Below, piece after piece: positions 12,901 to 23,811 of a stretch of DNA of 64,000 bases. The position numbers and the translations under genes are program-made. Below the pieces are notes generated by a model. The model had not been told where the DNA came from and ran no database searches. It worked only from the letters and a program-made list of their open reading frames with translations. The DNA is from Apostichopus japonicus (Eukaryota > Echinodermata > Holothuroidea > Aspidochirotida > Stichopodidae), in assembly GCF_037975245.1 (NCBI RefSeq), contig NC_092561.1, forward strand, positions 11,033,001 to 11,097,000. The letters run 5' to 3'. Position 1 is the stretch's first letter, and each line of letters opens with the position of its first letter.

Positions 12901-15900
12901 GTAATTTTCACAACGTATGGTAACTTTTTTGTGGGCAAAAAGAAGTATGTTTGGTTAGTGTGCATTCAGAATTGTTATAGATCAGTAGGACACAAGCTTG
13001 ATACATTTCCAGTATAGTGCATTGACTGCCATTTCCACAGGACTTACAGAGAGGGTACAAGTACCAAATTACAGCGTGTCTGTTCAATGATTCAATGCCA
13101 CGTTATTAAGAGTAAGAAAGTTCGATTTCATTTATTTTCTGTTTGTTGATGTAAGTCTGTCAAAAGTTACAGATAATGTCATTGTCCTCCGCAGACAATG
13201 CAGTCACCATAAAGTATTGAGTTTCCACAGTTTTGTGGAACAAAACCAGCTTGTCTGCTATTGGTTCATCTATCTGACAAAACAAACATAGAGTAGACCT
13301 CCCCTTTGATCAGAGATGGCCATGTCATATCAAAGCATGATTTTAAACAGATAATAAGATAACTTACATTTTCATCACATATTAATTTATAGAACTTTTT
13401 TTACTCCCATTTTTCTTGTGTGTCTGTAGGTGATCTTGGTCATGTGACCTCAGTACTAGACCCAAAAGTTGAAGAGGGTGATATAAGATACCTACCAAAT
13501 GAAATCTTGCAAGAGGTAAGTCAGATCTTTGCCATGCAGTTGTACTACAACATAATAATATTAAAATTATCTGTATCATTAATATTAACTTTCCTGTTTT
13601 CTTCAATTTTAATCAAGTGGAATTCGTCCCCTTAAATGAGAAGTTTGTCATCCACGTAAATTAGAAGCTTCTAATGCAAATATATTGATCCTTTACAGTC
13701 AAGCCATCAAAGACGTCATAAGTTTTGTCATTCTGAAGCATGTTGTATTTGACCCAAAGCATTTAGCAGGATTAGAATTTTGTCTGGAATCAGAAAATGT
13801 CATTCTAGACACTTCTACGATAACTGGCTTGATCTGTCATGTTTTTTACGTTACTGTAATAAAAGCATACAAGCCTGTCTTATAATTCATACCGATCCAT
13901 ATTTCTTGAAGAGTTGAGACATATGTTGTCAAATATTATTCTTAAAGTGCCATTATCCATAACTCTATTAGTATGAGGCCGCAGGCCCAGCTCAGTCCCA
14001 GAGATACTTTTAAATGACAGAACGGTTGGTTTTGTGCACCAGGGAATTATTTAGTGTTCAACCATTTTGTAGCAGTTCTTAGTTTAAATATTGTCTTTAT
14101 AAACTACTATGGTTCCTCTGTAAGAAAATCCTGATAAACATCTGTGGATTTATTTAGCAATTTGGCCATTTTGTAATTGAATGAGCTAGATGAATCATTT
14201 TGGTTGTTTGCTTGTTCATGTCACAACAGGTAAGTGAAATGTTTGTGTTGGCTTGAAGGCAAGTAACACCAACACCTCGACTAGATTGTAACTAGCCTAC
14301 TGGTGCATTTAAGAATTAGGGTTCAATGTTTTATTTCTATTGGCCTTGACTGTTGAGCCTGAGAACTGGCTAACCACATATTTTTGGAGGCCATGAACTT
14401 CATGATTTTCATGTTTTTGAAACATTTTTTGTGGTAACTAGATGAATCTTTTAGATTGGGAATGTAATCATTAACAGAAAATAGCTAAAACTTTTGGCTT
14501 TAAAGTTAGAAAATTTCTGTATTTTTCTCTTTCCAGGATTACTCTCATCTCCCAAAGGGGGATATTTTCTCGTTGGCCCTCTCAGTTTATGAGTGTGCCG
14601 GTGGGGGTCCATTACCCAAGAATGGTGAAGAATGGCACAGGATCCGAGAAGGGATGCTTGGCCCACTCAGACATCTATCTCATGATTTGAATGAACTGTT
14701 AAAGGTAAGACAGCTTAGTGTCACTATACAAATGTTACACAGTAGGCAATCACAAATGTATTATTCTAGGCAGTGTACACTCACTGTACTCATGTTGAAT
14801 GGTGGGTACTGTGCTGTCATTGTACAAATGTAACACTGTAGGTAATGTACCATGTCTGTACAAATGTATTACTCTAGGCAGTGTACTGACACTGCACTGA
14901 TATAACACTCTACATAGTTTACACTCACTGTGTAAATGTTACATGGTGGGTGCTGTGCTGGCATTGTACAAATGTAACACTGTAGATAATTTACCATGAC
15001 TGTACAAATGTATTACCCTAGGCAGTGTACTGACACTGCACTGGTGTAACACTCTACATAGTGTACACTCACTGTGTAAATGTAAAAAGGTAGCACTGGG
15101 GAGGGCTAGATCAGTGCAAAGTCACTGTAGAAGTATAACACTGAAGGTTTCCAATAACAACAGTCAGTCTAGCTGTGTTTCTATGCACAGAAAATTGGTA
15201 TCTTAATTGTTTTGTGACAAATATAATTTCAAAACCAAAATCGCAAACTGCTTTATGAGAGAGGGAACCAAGACAAAATATGTGGAAATGCTTTGCAGAT
15301 ATATTTAACATTCACATGTGTGATTACAAAAATGCTATTGTTACAATAATTACAGCTTATTAAACTTAGACATCCCCTAGCTGTTACCAATATGCTGAGT
15401 ATTGTTTTAAGTATGTTTAAAGAAATTAATTTGAATGAGACTAGAATATGAACAGTGTTTGCATCTGTGGGGTTTCTTCTGTGTGTGAGTTATTTCTCCT
15501 TCACTAATCTAAATGGTGTTCTGTTGTTCATATCATTCACTGTTTTTGTTTTTTTCCAAAGGACATGGTGGCATCAGACCCTTCAGAGAGACCGTCCGTT
15601 CTTACCCTGGTCAAGCATTCAATTCTATGCCAACAGTCCAATGTCATCTTCACAGAACTGAAGAAGGAATTAAATGCTGCTAAATTCCAGAATGTTGTGT
15701 TATCAAGGTATGTTACATAAAGGTACATTGCACTGACATGAAATGTACTATGTTCTTACAATATTACATGTAAACTGAGAAGGACATGAAGTATAGAAGA
15801 ACAAGGAGAGAGGAAAACCTGTTAACAAACTGCATATCTACTGCAAAGAGCCCAGTGTGAACTTTAAATACACAAAAATTAGAGAGCCTGGCATTTCGAT

Positions 15901-16779
15901 CCTTGCATGTAACTGAAACAAAAAAAGACTACATTAGCACACATTTAAGGTATATAGCAGGAACGATAAATTACTAATAGCTCTGCTGTAGTCGATAGTG
16001 GCACAGGTAGATTGTTGGGCTTCTGAAACGGCTGTGGGTTGAGCATAGATGTGATGAACACATCGACAGGAGACAGGAAAAATAGAAGAAAGAGAAAAAA
16101 GGACCAAGGAGGAAAAAATAAATATGGATGATTACTTGAAGGGATAGGATTACAGGAATATTGAAAGTCAAAGAGATCTAAAACTGTTAACAAACTGATT
16201 ATCTACTGCAAAATGTATAGAGAAATGCTGCAAAAGAGTGTAGACGAACAGAATTAAAGCTGCCAGTAGAAAACAGGAGCCTCCAACATTTTGGGGGTTT
16301 GAGTATAGTAGAATGCATGCTGCTAAGCAAGCAATGAAACTTATTTCAGGAATATGTATTGAAAAGATTGACTTTGTTAGGGAGGGACACATACGTTCAG
16401 TATTTATAGATAGAGTTCACAATGACAAACACACGGTAAATTTGTAGTGCTGCAGTTTACAATAGTAAATGATGTGTTAGCAGTTGGCAGGGATTTTGGG
16501 GGGTTGTTTACTACTTTACCAGCCTGATGAATGTTCTGCATTAACTCACAGGACCACAGTAAGGACACTGACTATGAATGTTAATTGTCTGCCAGCTGTT
16601 ACTGCAGGTTGAATCCTAATCCATAATTCAACGATTCTTTTGACAGAAAACTTAAAGAAGCAAGAAATGCCACATCAGACAAAGACAAGACAAGTGCAAA
16701 GTTTCAACATCCAGTAGTAAACAGTTCTCGAATGGTTGGTAAGAAAGTCAACCGCAGTATGAGTGTGACCATTTATTGA
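6969..16779 (+). CDS. wee1: Wee1-family mitosis inhibitor kinase, 10 coding exons, 606 aa
   Basis: Wee1 kinases phosphorylate the inhibitory tyrosine of CDK1 and hold cells out of mitosis or meiosis, acting in the nucleus. Exons: 6969-7618, 8015-8093, 10025-10194, 11262-11383, 11869-12015, 12695-12814, 13430-13515, 14537-14704, 15562-15707, 16647-16779. All introns are GT-AG with matching phases; the exon 3 donor (GTTAGT) is weak. The N-terminal region has [13 protein letters not shown] and NVNPFTP, both Wee1 hallmarks. In the kinase domain the P-loop GCGEFGSV is at 266-273, Lys288 in [18 protein letters not shown]-like [10 protein letters not shown], catalytic Asp386 in HLDIKPGN (Wee1 has this in place of HRDLK), and DLG at 431-433. 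The C-terminus [13 protein letters not shown] is near-identical in type to vertebrate WEE1. The start is supported by an in-frame TAG at 6948 and A at -3. Length is close to the 646 aa of human WEE1. The somatic (WEE1) rather than PKMYT1 type is clear because no membrane segment is present. Confidence 0.96.
8795..9215 (+). repeat. Diverged dispersed repeat (copy in wee1 intron 2)
   Basis: It shares an ordered set of blocks with 31938-32310: AGATGACAACA, TTTGTTTT, CTATGACATCACACCTG and a closing AACTGAATGCAAG/TTTCACCA. The copies are quite diverged and no termini are evident. Family unknown. Confidence 0.45.
9543..9906 (+). mobile_element. TTAA-flanked MITE with inverted termini, in wee1 intron 2
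   Basis: The element is 364 bp. The left end is AGGCATTGAAGACTCGCC; the right end read on the minus strand is AGGGTGTGAAGACTTGCG. Both sides are bounded by TTAA (9539-9542 and 9907-9910). TTAA duplication is the hallmark of piggyBac-type transposition. No transposase is encoded. A truncated relative lies at 3073-3322. Confidence 0.7.
12424..12543. repeat. 62-bp tandem duplication in wee1 intron 5
   Basis: The unit starting CTAATGCT(G/A)TATAAAAAG occurs at 12424 and again at 12486, with TGACGGATAACATGAATTC in both. The copies differ by a few bases and a short indel. Confidence 0.8.
14705..15105. repeat. Minisatellite of about 36-bp subunits in wee1 intron 8
   Basis: Variants of GTACAAATGTAACACTGTAGG and TACACTCACTGT alternate through the block. 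The CAAATGTATT anchor recurs at 14753, 14861 and 15005, spacings of 108 and 144 bp, which are 3 and 4 times 36. The block begins directly at the intron 8 donor. Confidence 0.75.
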
Positions 16780-17111
16780 ATGAAGAGATCTGCCAAGGAC
16801 AAAGTGACAAAGCTTACTTCAACAAGTAGCACAGAGGCGATGAATTTGCTGAAGATGGTAAAATGTTGACTCGTGCTTGAGTTTCTCCATTGATGCTTAT
16901 TGCTGAAAGAGGATAGTCATGTACTATGTATAACATTGGATGCATGTAACCTGCTAGGCATTTAACAGAGGTGGGGCTTAAAGTACCAGTCATGTTGGAT
17001 ATGTTAGAAACTGTATGCTGAAAGCACGAAGGAAAAGGTAAAATGTGCATTCCTCACTGGCTTTTAATTTGATTTCACAGAGTAAAACTCTATACATGTT
17101 TGTAACATTGT

Positions 17112-17117
17112 AATAAA
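17112..17117 (+). terminator. wee1 poly(A) signal
   Basis: A canonical AATAAA lies 333 bp after the wee1 stop codon and is followed by a T/C-rich stretch, consistent with the 3' end of the transcript. Confidence 0.65.
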
Positions 17118-17119
17118 AT

Positions 17120-17960
17120 TCTCTCTCCAAAAATGTCCCTGCATTTCTACATGAATCCAAGTTGTTGTAGAAAATGTGATTCCTGAATCTTTGAAACTAT
17201 TAATAGCAGCTTTGTATCTCTTGTCATCCCTTTATTATCTTTAAAAGTAATAAGAGAGAAGTGTGTGTGTGGGGGGGGGGGGGCGGTATTTGAAGGCATT
17301 TTAGTTACATTGTGTGCTCGCGTTATGTTGGTTTTTGGGGGCATTACTTTAATATCACTTTACATCATAAAGTATCCACATTCATCCTTTCTTTGCCATT
17401 ATTTTGTGGTCTCAGAAACTACCCCATTGGAGTTATACAATTCCTCAATAACACTGTCAACCTTGACTTGTATCCAAATGTGTAATGCTGCAGACATTTT
17501 AGCAGATTTTTTAACCTGCAGTACTGTAACCAGTCACTGTCATGACTCATGATATAACAGAAGAGCATGATGGCTACATGTCATATATATAATGAAATAT
17601 ACACAAGTAAACACAATTCACCAAGCATTGAGTTTGTATGTTAGAAGGGTATGTAGGATAATAAATGCCCTCATAATTTGTACAGGAATTTAATAACTTT
17701 TTTATCAAAATGTATCCTTTGCCATAAATATTACTGTAAGTACTAACCAGTCTTCTTTATATAATATGTTGAAACCTATCCATTAAAGTTGACACAAGGA
17801 AGGGAAAGGAAAAGAGTTAGATTGGTGAAAACTTACCTACATGTGTTTAGGTTCTTAAAGGGATGGCAGCGTCTGTGAATTTAAAATTTGTTTAATAAGC
17901 TGTGATGTTATACTTGGAGGATTACTTCAAAACTGCTTGTGTTACCCTTGGTATGTATGT
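17120..17960. other. Intergenic, no gene seen
   Basis: AT-rich sequence with a GT/G run at about 17263-17283. The open frame crossing the G-run lacks any protein-like composition. Confidence 0.45.
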
Positions 17961-17964
17961 ATTT

Positions 17965-18195
17965 AAGATCCTCCTGCAAGCAGGAACTTGCGAAGAAGCC
18001 ATCATTGGCTTATCAAAGCCGCAAGCTGACCCAAGTCAGTCTCTTAGATTTATATTTAACGTCCATGATTATGAATTGTCAATTGTCAACCACTCTGTAA
18101 CTGGACAACATACATTAATCTTTGAGTGTCTCAAACTCAGGACCTTATGATTGAAAGGCCCGGCGTAAACCACTGAGCTAACACTCCTACTACCC
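17965..18195 (-). mobile_element. tRNA-derived SINE, copy 1 (near full length)
   Basis: Read on the minus strand it starts with a tRNA-like head. The A box is TAGCTCAGTGG (18170-18180), followed by an anticodon-arm-like CTTTCAATCATAAGG and a B box GAGTTTGAGAC (18128-18138). A non-tRNA body follows, containing GACTTGGGTCAGCTTG and CTTCTTCGCAAGTTCC, then a tail of ATACATAC-type repeats. These are RNA polymerase III promoter features. Partial copies lie at 38327-38403 and 43303-43500. Confidence 0.75.
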
Positions 18196-18199
18196 AACT

Positions 18200-20400
18200 A
18201 CTCCTACTACCCTACACTCCTACTACCCTTTAAAACTGAACTAAATTACTAACAAACAAGTTGATCCAACCTTGTAAACTAATTGAACTATCACAGAATA
18301 TGATCTTATCTTAATATTAAGAATGATAATTAGCTTCATCAAAAGTATGCAGTGATCAACGACAAGGATATTCTGGTAGCTGAAGTTGATTTCTTAGCCA
18401 AAGTTCTGATCTTTTGACAAAACCAGATACTTATATCATTTTGTATTGTGAAGATATTGAAATTCAACTTTTGTGATATTTTGTCAATGTATGTGACAAA
18501 AACACAATGGATGATGTTATCAGGGTAATTCAGCTTGTAAATGTCTGGTATTTCTCTTTAATTTGTCAACCATTTATCAACAACAAAAAATGATATTACA
18601 CTTACTAAATATGTCTTTGATGTATCAGCAACAAACTTGATACACTAGTTGTTTTGTGCTAAGGCTTACAGGTTCTGCTTGAATTCCTGGATAGGGATAG
18701 ATATGCTATTTAGAGGTCCAGATTTAGTCACAAAGTAACACTGGTTTAATTTCCATCTTGAAGAATGGTTTTGAGAGTTGAGACATATAACATTTTAGAT
18801 GGGCAAATGAAATAATCAATTGATTTTATCTGTGTTGTTATCATTGCTGGATATATGTGTGAACTAGTCAATGCAAGAGTTTTTTAAAAGATTTTAATGT
18901 TTAGCTCTAACAATACTGAAAATAAAATGTTATTAGTATGAGATATTTTATTCTTCATCAATTATCGTCTTTTTCATGTTTTATTCATAAATCACATACC
19001 ATTATGGTACTCTTTAAAATAAGAATTACAAAATTAAGAGTAAATAAATATTTTTGTCTAGCAAGTATAAAACGTAGTTTGTTTTTATCTTTGTTTCATA
19101 TTCCTTTCCCACAAGATTTTCTGAAGTTACTAACTGTGCAGTGTTCTGCAAGTCATTCTTCCTCTCATAAGAAATTAATTGTATTAACTAATAATTCATC
19201 ACCACATTTAACGAAATAAACAACTTCAGCCCAAATTCTTCAATGCAAACAGATTAAGATAGATTCATCTTTAAATACATTTGGATGATTTCAAAAAAAT
19301 AGTTGATTTTCAGTAGTTTATCTTTCCTTTTAGTGTAATATGCTTCCATTTTACTGTGACCAATTCCCAGCACAGTGTGGTGCTTTTAAAGCTGTAATTC
19401 AATTCTCAGCACAGAATGAGGTATTGTAAGCAGTAATTCAACATATGCTACTAACAACTTATTATTTGTTCTTCTGTCTGTTTTTTGTCATAAATGAGTC
19501 ATAAGTTTTCATTGCACAGCATTTTTTTTTTTAGGTCTAATGAAAACCACTGACTTTTATTACATAGTTTAAACCAAGGATTAAAAGACATTCATTTTTA
19601 CATTTTTTAATTTTGTTTTAAATGCTTTTACCACCAACAGTGCCTTTACAAAGTATTTTATTTATTTCACATTCCTTCCTGATATAATTAAGTTCTTGTT
19701 TTTTTTTTTCTTTTCTACTGTGTATTTTCATTTTCAATCATTGCAGTACTCATATTTTTTTTAATTGATCTTCCTGTCCATAGATTAAACCCCTTAAGGC
19801 CTTTTGTATAATCAAAAGTACATCATATCTAATATAAAAAAAAAAACATGTAAATAAACTTCTGGCACTTCAATTGCAGTTTTCTTTCTACTTCTTCATT
19901 CTCTGAATTTTATGTGAAATCTGCATGATGTAAGAAAAATTAAAATCACAAAAAGTAGAATAAATCAAACCATCTCATAATCTTAGCCAGATGGAAGGGA
20001 GTTACTGTTGCAATTTTCACATCTTTTTTAACAATTTTTTTTCTCATTTCTTCCAACAAGGTATTTTCTTTCATCACATTCCCTTCTGATATGTAACAAT
20101 TTCTCTCTTTTTTTTCTATTGTGATTTTTTTTATTTTTATGCAGTATTGTAGTAAGGATTTTAAGATGATCTTCCAGGCTGTGGACTGAATACACTAATG
20201 TTTGTTGTAATCAAAAGTATATTATATGTAATAAGAAGCACATAACCATTATACTGGCATTGCTTGTCTTTTATTCCTTCTACTTCACTATTTTGTTTCA
20301 GTGATGTATTTAATATCACAATTGTACAATAAATCAAATTCAACTGGTAGCTAGATAGCTAGAGAATTACAGTGTCCAATTAGGCACTGGTTTGTGTAGC
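18200..20400. other. Intergenic AT-rich DNA with diverged tandem duplication
   Basis: No coding exon seen. Segments at about 19660-19960 and 20060-20345 share ordered blocks (GCAGTA, GATCTTCC, ATCAAAAGTA) at an offset near 398 bp, suggesting an old tandem duplication. A smaller duplication lies at 19360-19440, around CAATTC(C/T)CAGCACAG. Confidence 0.45.
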
Positions 20401-20433
20401 TAGTTTACGGTGGCCCGGTATAGGAACCTGTGG

Positions 20434-20547
20434 AAGTACGTAGTTTACGTACTTTCCAATTCATATAATTACTATAGTTTGAAATTCGTTGTAACGAATT
20501 CTAAATTCGTAATAACAAGTTTGAAATTCAATTTGTTATAACAAATT
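20434..20547. repeat. Cluster of three perfect palindromes
   Basis: AAGTACGTA-GTT-TACGTACTT lies at 20434-20454, AATTCGTT-GT-AACGAATT at 20483-20500, and an uninterrupted 18-bp palindrome AATTTGTTATAACAAATT at 20530-20547. The surrounding 150 bp is built of related GAAATTCGT/ACGAATTC words. Confidence 0.7.
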
Positions 20548-20908
20548 TGAAACACGTTATTATGATGTAGCGATTCGTTATTGAATTTGAAACCGTTATA
20601 GCAACTTTGAACTTGTTGCGTCGTATTCAGGTACATGGTAAAATACGTCATATCTTGACATTACAACTTTTAATCTGGAAAACTCAATAACATCTTGAAA
20701 CTTCAACTGTACCTCTCCAAAGTCGATACGACAACTTTAAGATTGACCATGTCCCTAATATAGACCCATATAACAGTAGGCCCTATATAGATGCAAGTAC
20801 AATCATTGTTCTTTGTATTTCAGAAATAGAACAAATCTGGTTTTCGTAAAGTCGTAGGACTCGTACATAAACTTGCTCAGGTGACGTGCTTGTATCTGGT
20901 ATTGAGGG

Positions 20909-21261
20909 CAAGGGCGTAGGAACCGGGGGGGGGGGGGCGCCAGCCCCCTCCCAGTGAAAAATATGGAGGGGTGGAAGTATCATTCCGCCCCCCCCCCCCC
21001 TGCTTCGCAAGTCAGAAAACCCCTTTTTCATTTCCAAATGAGAAAAAAATCTCATTTGGAGCACCAAATTGCATGTAAGGCCAGGTGAAAATGCAAAATT
21101 ATATACAAAATGGAGTGGGTGGGTTGAAGTGTGCTATGTTGCACAAAATTGCATCTGAGGCCACCTGGAAATGCAAAAAAATTGCAAAGACCCCTCCCCC
21201 AGGCCGGCCATCAGTCTTCAGCCCCCCCCCCCACACTCAAAAGTACCTTCCTACGCCACTG
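20909..21261 (+). mobile_element. hAT-like MITE, family 1, copy 3
   Basis: The element is 353 bp, in the same orientation and with the same ends as the copies at 3712 and 4722 (CAAGGGCGTAGGAACC and CCTTCCTACGCCACTG). It is flanked by a perfect 8-bp direct repeat ATTGAGGG at 20901-20908 and 21262-21269. Confidence 0.86.
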
Positions 21262-21269
21262 ATTGAGGG

Positions 21270-23600
21270 AAGTCAACTGCTAGGTGTCACAGCTCTAAAT
21301 CTATGACGTCACGTTCTTTTCCAGGGAGGTAGCCTACTATCTATTCTAATCTGGCTAATTGAAAGAGAAAGTGGCAAAATTACATGAAAGTAATCTGGTA
21401 ATATGAACGATGAACAAAACTGTAAAACATGTGCAAATTCTTCTCAACACCATTGCGCGGTCTGTTGAGGACTAGTGACATGCACAGGAAGTCAAAAGTG
21501 GGCCAACGTCCCCAACTGATTTAGGTAGGGGCTGAATAATTATGGAAGGGCCACAGGTGAATGTAGGATCTTTACAAAGGGAAAATGCGGCCCTGGGTGA
21601 TTGAAGCTGACTCCCGTGTTGTAGGGGTCCTCAAATGCTGCAGTCTGAGGCATATTTAGACCATAAATAAAGTCTACAGTTAGCTCTAATCGCAAACTTG
21701 TGCTAACAAATACTCATTAAGTGTCTGTGTGATGTTGAAAAAGTGCACATCCATAGAAGTAGTCTCATTCTTCCACAGCTGAATGTAAAAATGGAAGGCA
21801 GGAGCCACTCACAATTACTGTGAGACCAATAAGCCCCCCCCCCCCCCTTTTGCACACGCCACGTTGAGGACATTTCTAGATGAAGCAGATGTCATTTCCG
21901 GTCTGACTGCTCACTGTTACTACGGATGTATATAACTACGTTTCTCACGCTTATCGATTATATATCTCATGCTGATTAGCAATTGTTGATCGATCCTCCA
22001 CACTTAAATCAAACTGTTCCATTCTTTCAGGGTAATTCCCAAAATATCAGATATATCACTCAATGAATATTCGGAATCACGAATTGGAAATGGACGGGGA
22101 TAAATAAACTTCCCGAAATGGTTTCGGAAATATTATGTTTGAGGCTTAAATTTTAACACTTTCCTTTCGGATCGTGGGGTGTTTAGCAAACAAACACACT
22201 AACAACAATACATGATCTACATAAAAACAATGGAATTGGAAGAGTCAGAAAATTCATATTGCATGGGGTCTATCAAAGAATTGAGCTATAAGTTTGCGAT
22301 CATAGACAGTGTAATTATGCAGAGAGCCCAGTGCCACAATGATCTAATTATTGTATAATAGGTACGTAGTATAAGCTTTGCAAAATTACAGGCTTGTATT
22401 TACAGCCGTAGAAATGGGTGTGGATCAAGCTCTGGATATCGTACCCTCGCCTATGGTGTAAACGGTTTCATTTGAATGAATCCACTTTAAAATTATAATG
22501 ACAAAATGATTTGCAACAACTCAATAGATTAATTCCTCTTTAATTAACCGAGCAACGAATAGTAGTTATAAAATGATTATCAAATTTCTACAATTCAAAT
22601 CTTCGCAGCAAACTGATCAATTGTATTGTTCATGTAACAAAAGGGAGCATTTTAACAAGTTGCAACAAAATGTTTTAATATTTGTGATGCGCTTAATTCA
22701 CCATTATTCCAAACAAAAATTCAATAAAACTTAGGTCGATATATTGATAAATTTTCTGCCACAATATGCCCAAATGCAAATCTATAAATGACCAAGTGTA
22801 AGCATATTTTAATAGATAAAGAAAAGCAATTAAAACTCCCAGCATATATGGCTCGATTATTTAAAATATAATTGTCAGAAGTTTTCAGTCGTATATGTGT
22901 GAAGGAACAATGATTAACTGTGATATCTCTTTGCAATCGTGGATTATACTTTTTGTTTGCCTGATTGATGGAGTTGCATAGTTACATGTAGTAAGCTTAT
23001 CCCTATCGCATGGGCCAATGATGATGAATCATTGATGGGGTTGCTTCAGTTAACAATTTATGGTCAAAGTCATGTAAAGTGTCTTTATCAACTCTTCCAC
23101 ACGCCTTAAATTGTTATATGAAATTAGTGTGAAGAGCTGAGTGAGGATTAATCAACCTGTCTTGAACATCTGAACCTTTCTTGGTAAGCTGCTGCGACGT
23201 TCGTGTAACTCATTCCCCATGGACAAACACTAAGTCCACTCTCTGAAATGTTCTCTCGCCTCTTCCCAACAGGCTCCTCCACTACCACTGAATACCTCAC
23301 AGTTCAGGACGCTAACTTACGCGGGATCTGTAACTTTATGTGCATTGTCTGTATTTCATTGCTGTTCTTTAAGAGCAATAGGACCGCAGAACATGTTGAC
23401 CGAATATAACCTGAAGGGTTCAATCAATTATACCGCACAGAACCACAGTAAATTTAATCATTGCTGTGACCACTCAAGAAGTTAGTTTTCTCCAAACTTG
23501 AAATCAAATTCATAGCTTACATTGATCATTTCTAGCTTTACAGTGGCCACATCGGTCAGTCCTTGTAAAATCAATAAACCGGCTTATGACAAGTCTCAAA
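21270..23600. other. Intergenic, no gene seen
   Basis: No coding exon or clear repeat was recognised. It holds a C-run at about 21835-21848 and otherwise unremarkable AT-rich sequence. Confidence 0.4.
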
Positions 23601-23630
23601 GTTTACCACGACCGTCGTCAGGAGGCCCTC

Positions 23631-23811
23631 GTTGCTAGGTTACTTGAGTTTGGTGTATTGTTACATATGTTGTGTTGGTCTACGGTGCAGCGTACAATGC
23701 AATAATCTCGTAAGATACATTGGGGAAACAAGACGTGTACTTGGAATCCAGTTCTGACTTTTCTCGGTCACTGCTAAACGAAGCCAAATTTTTCTTTTCT
23801 TCTGCCGTTTG
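23631..23811 (+). promoter_or_regulatory. Candidate promoter and non-coding first exon of the CIMAP1A gene
   Basis: A strong splice donor (TTTG|GTAAGTT) ends a pyrimidine-rich candidate exon at 23811. It would join the acceptor at 26813-26814, 14 bp before the start codon. About 180 bp upstream of the donor, GTTGCTAGGTTAC (23631-23643) resembles the X-box of RFX factors, which drive ciliary genes, with about two mismatches. Exon and promoter are inference from splice signals and position. Confidence 0.3.
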
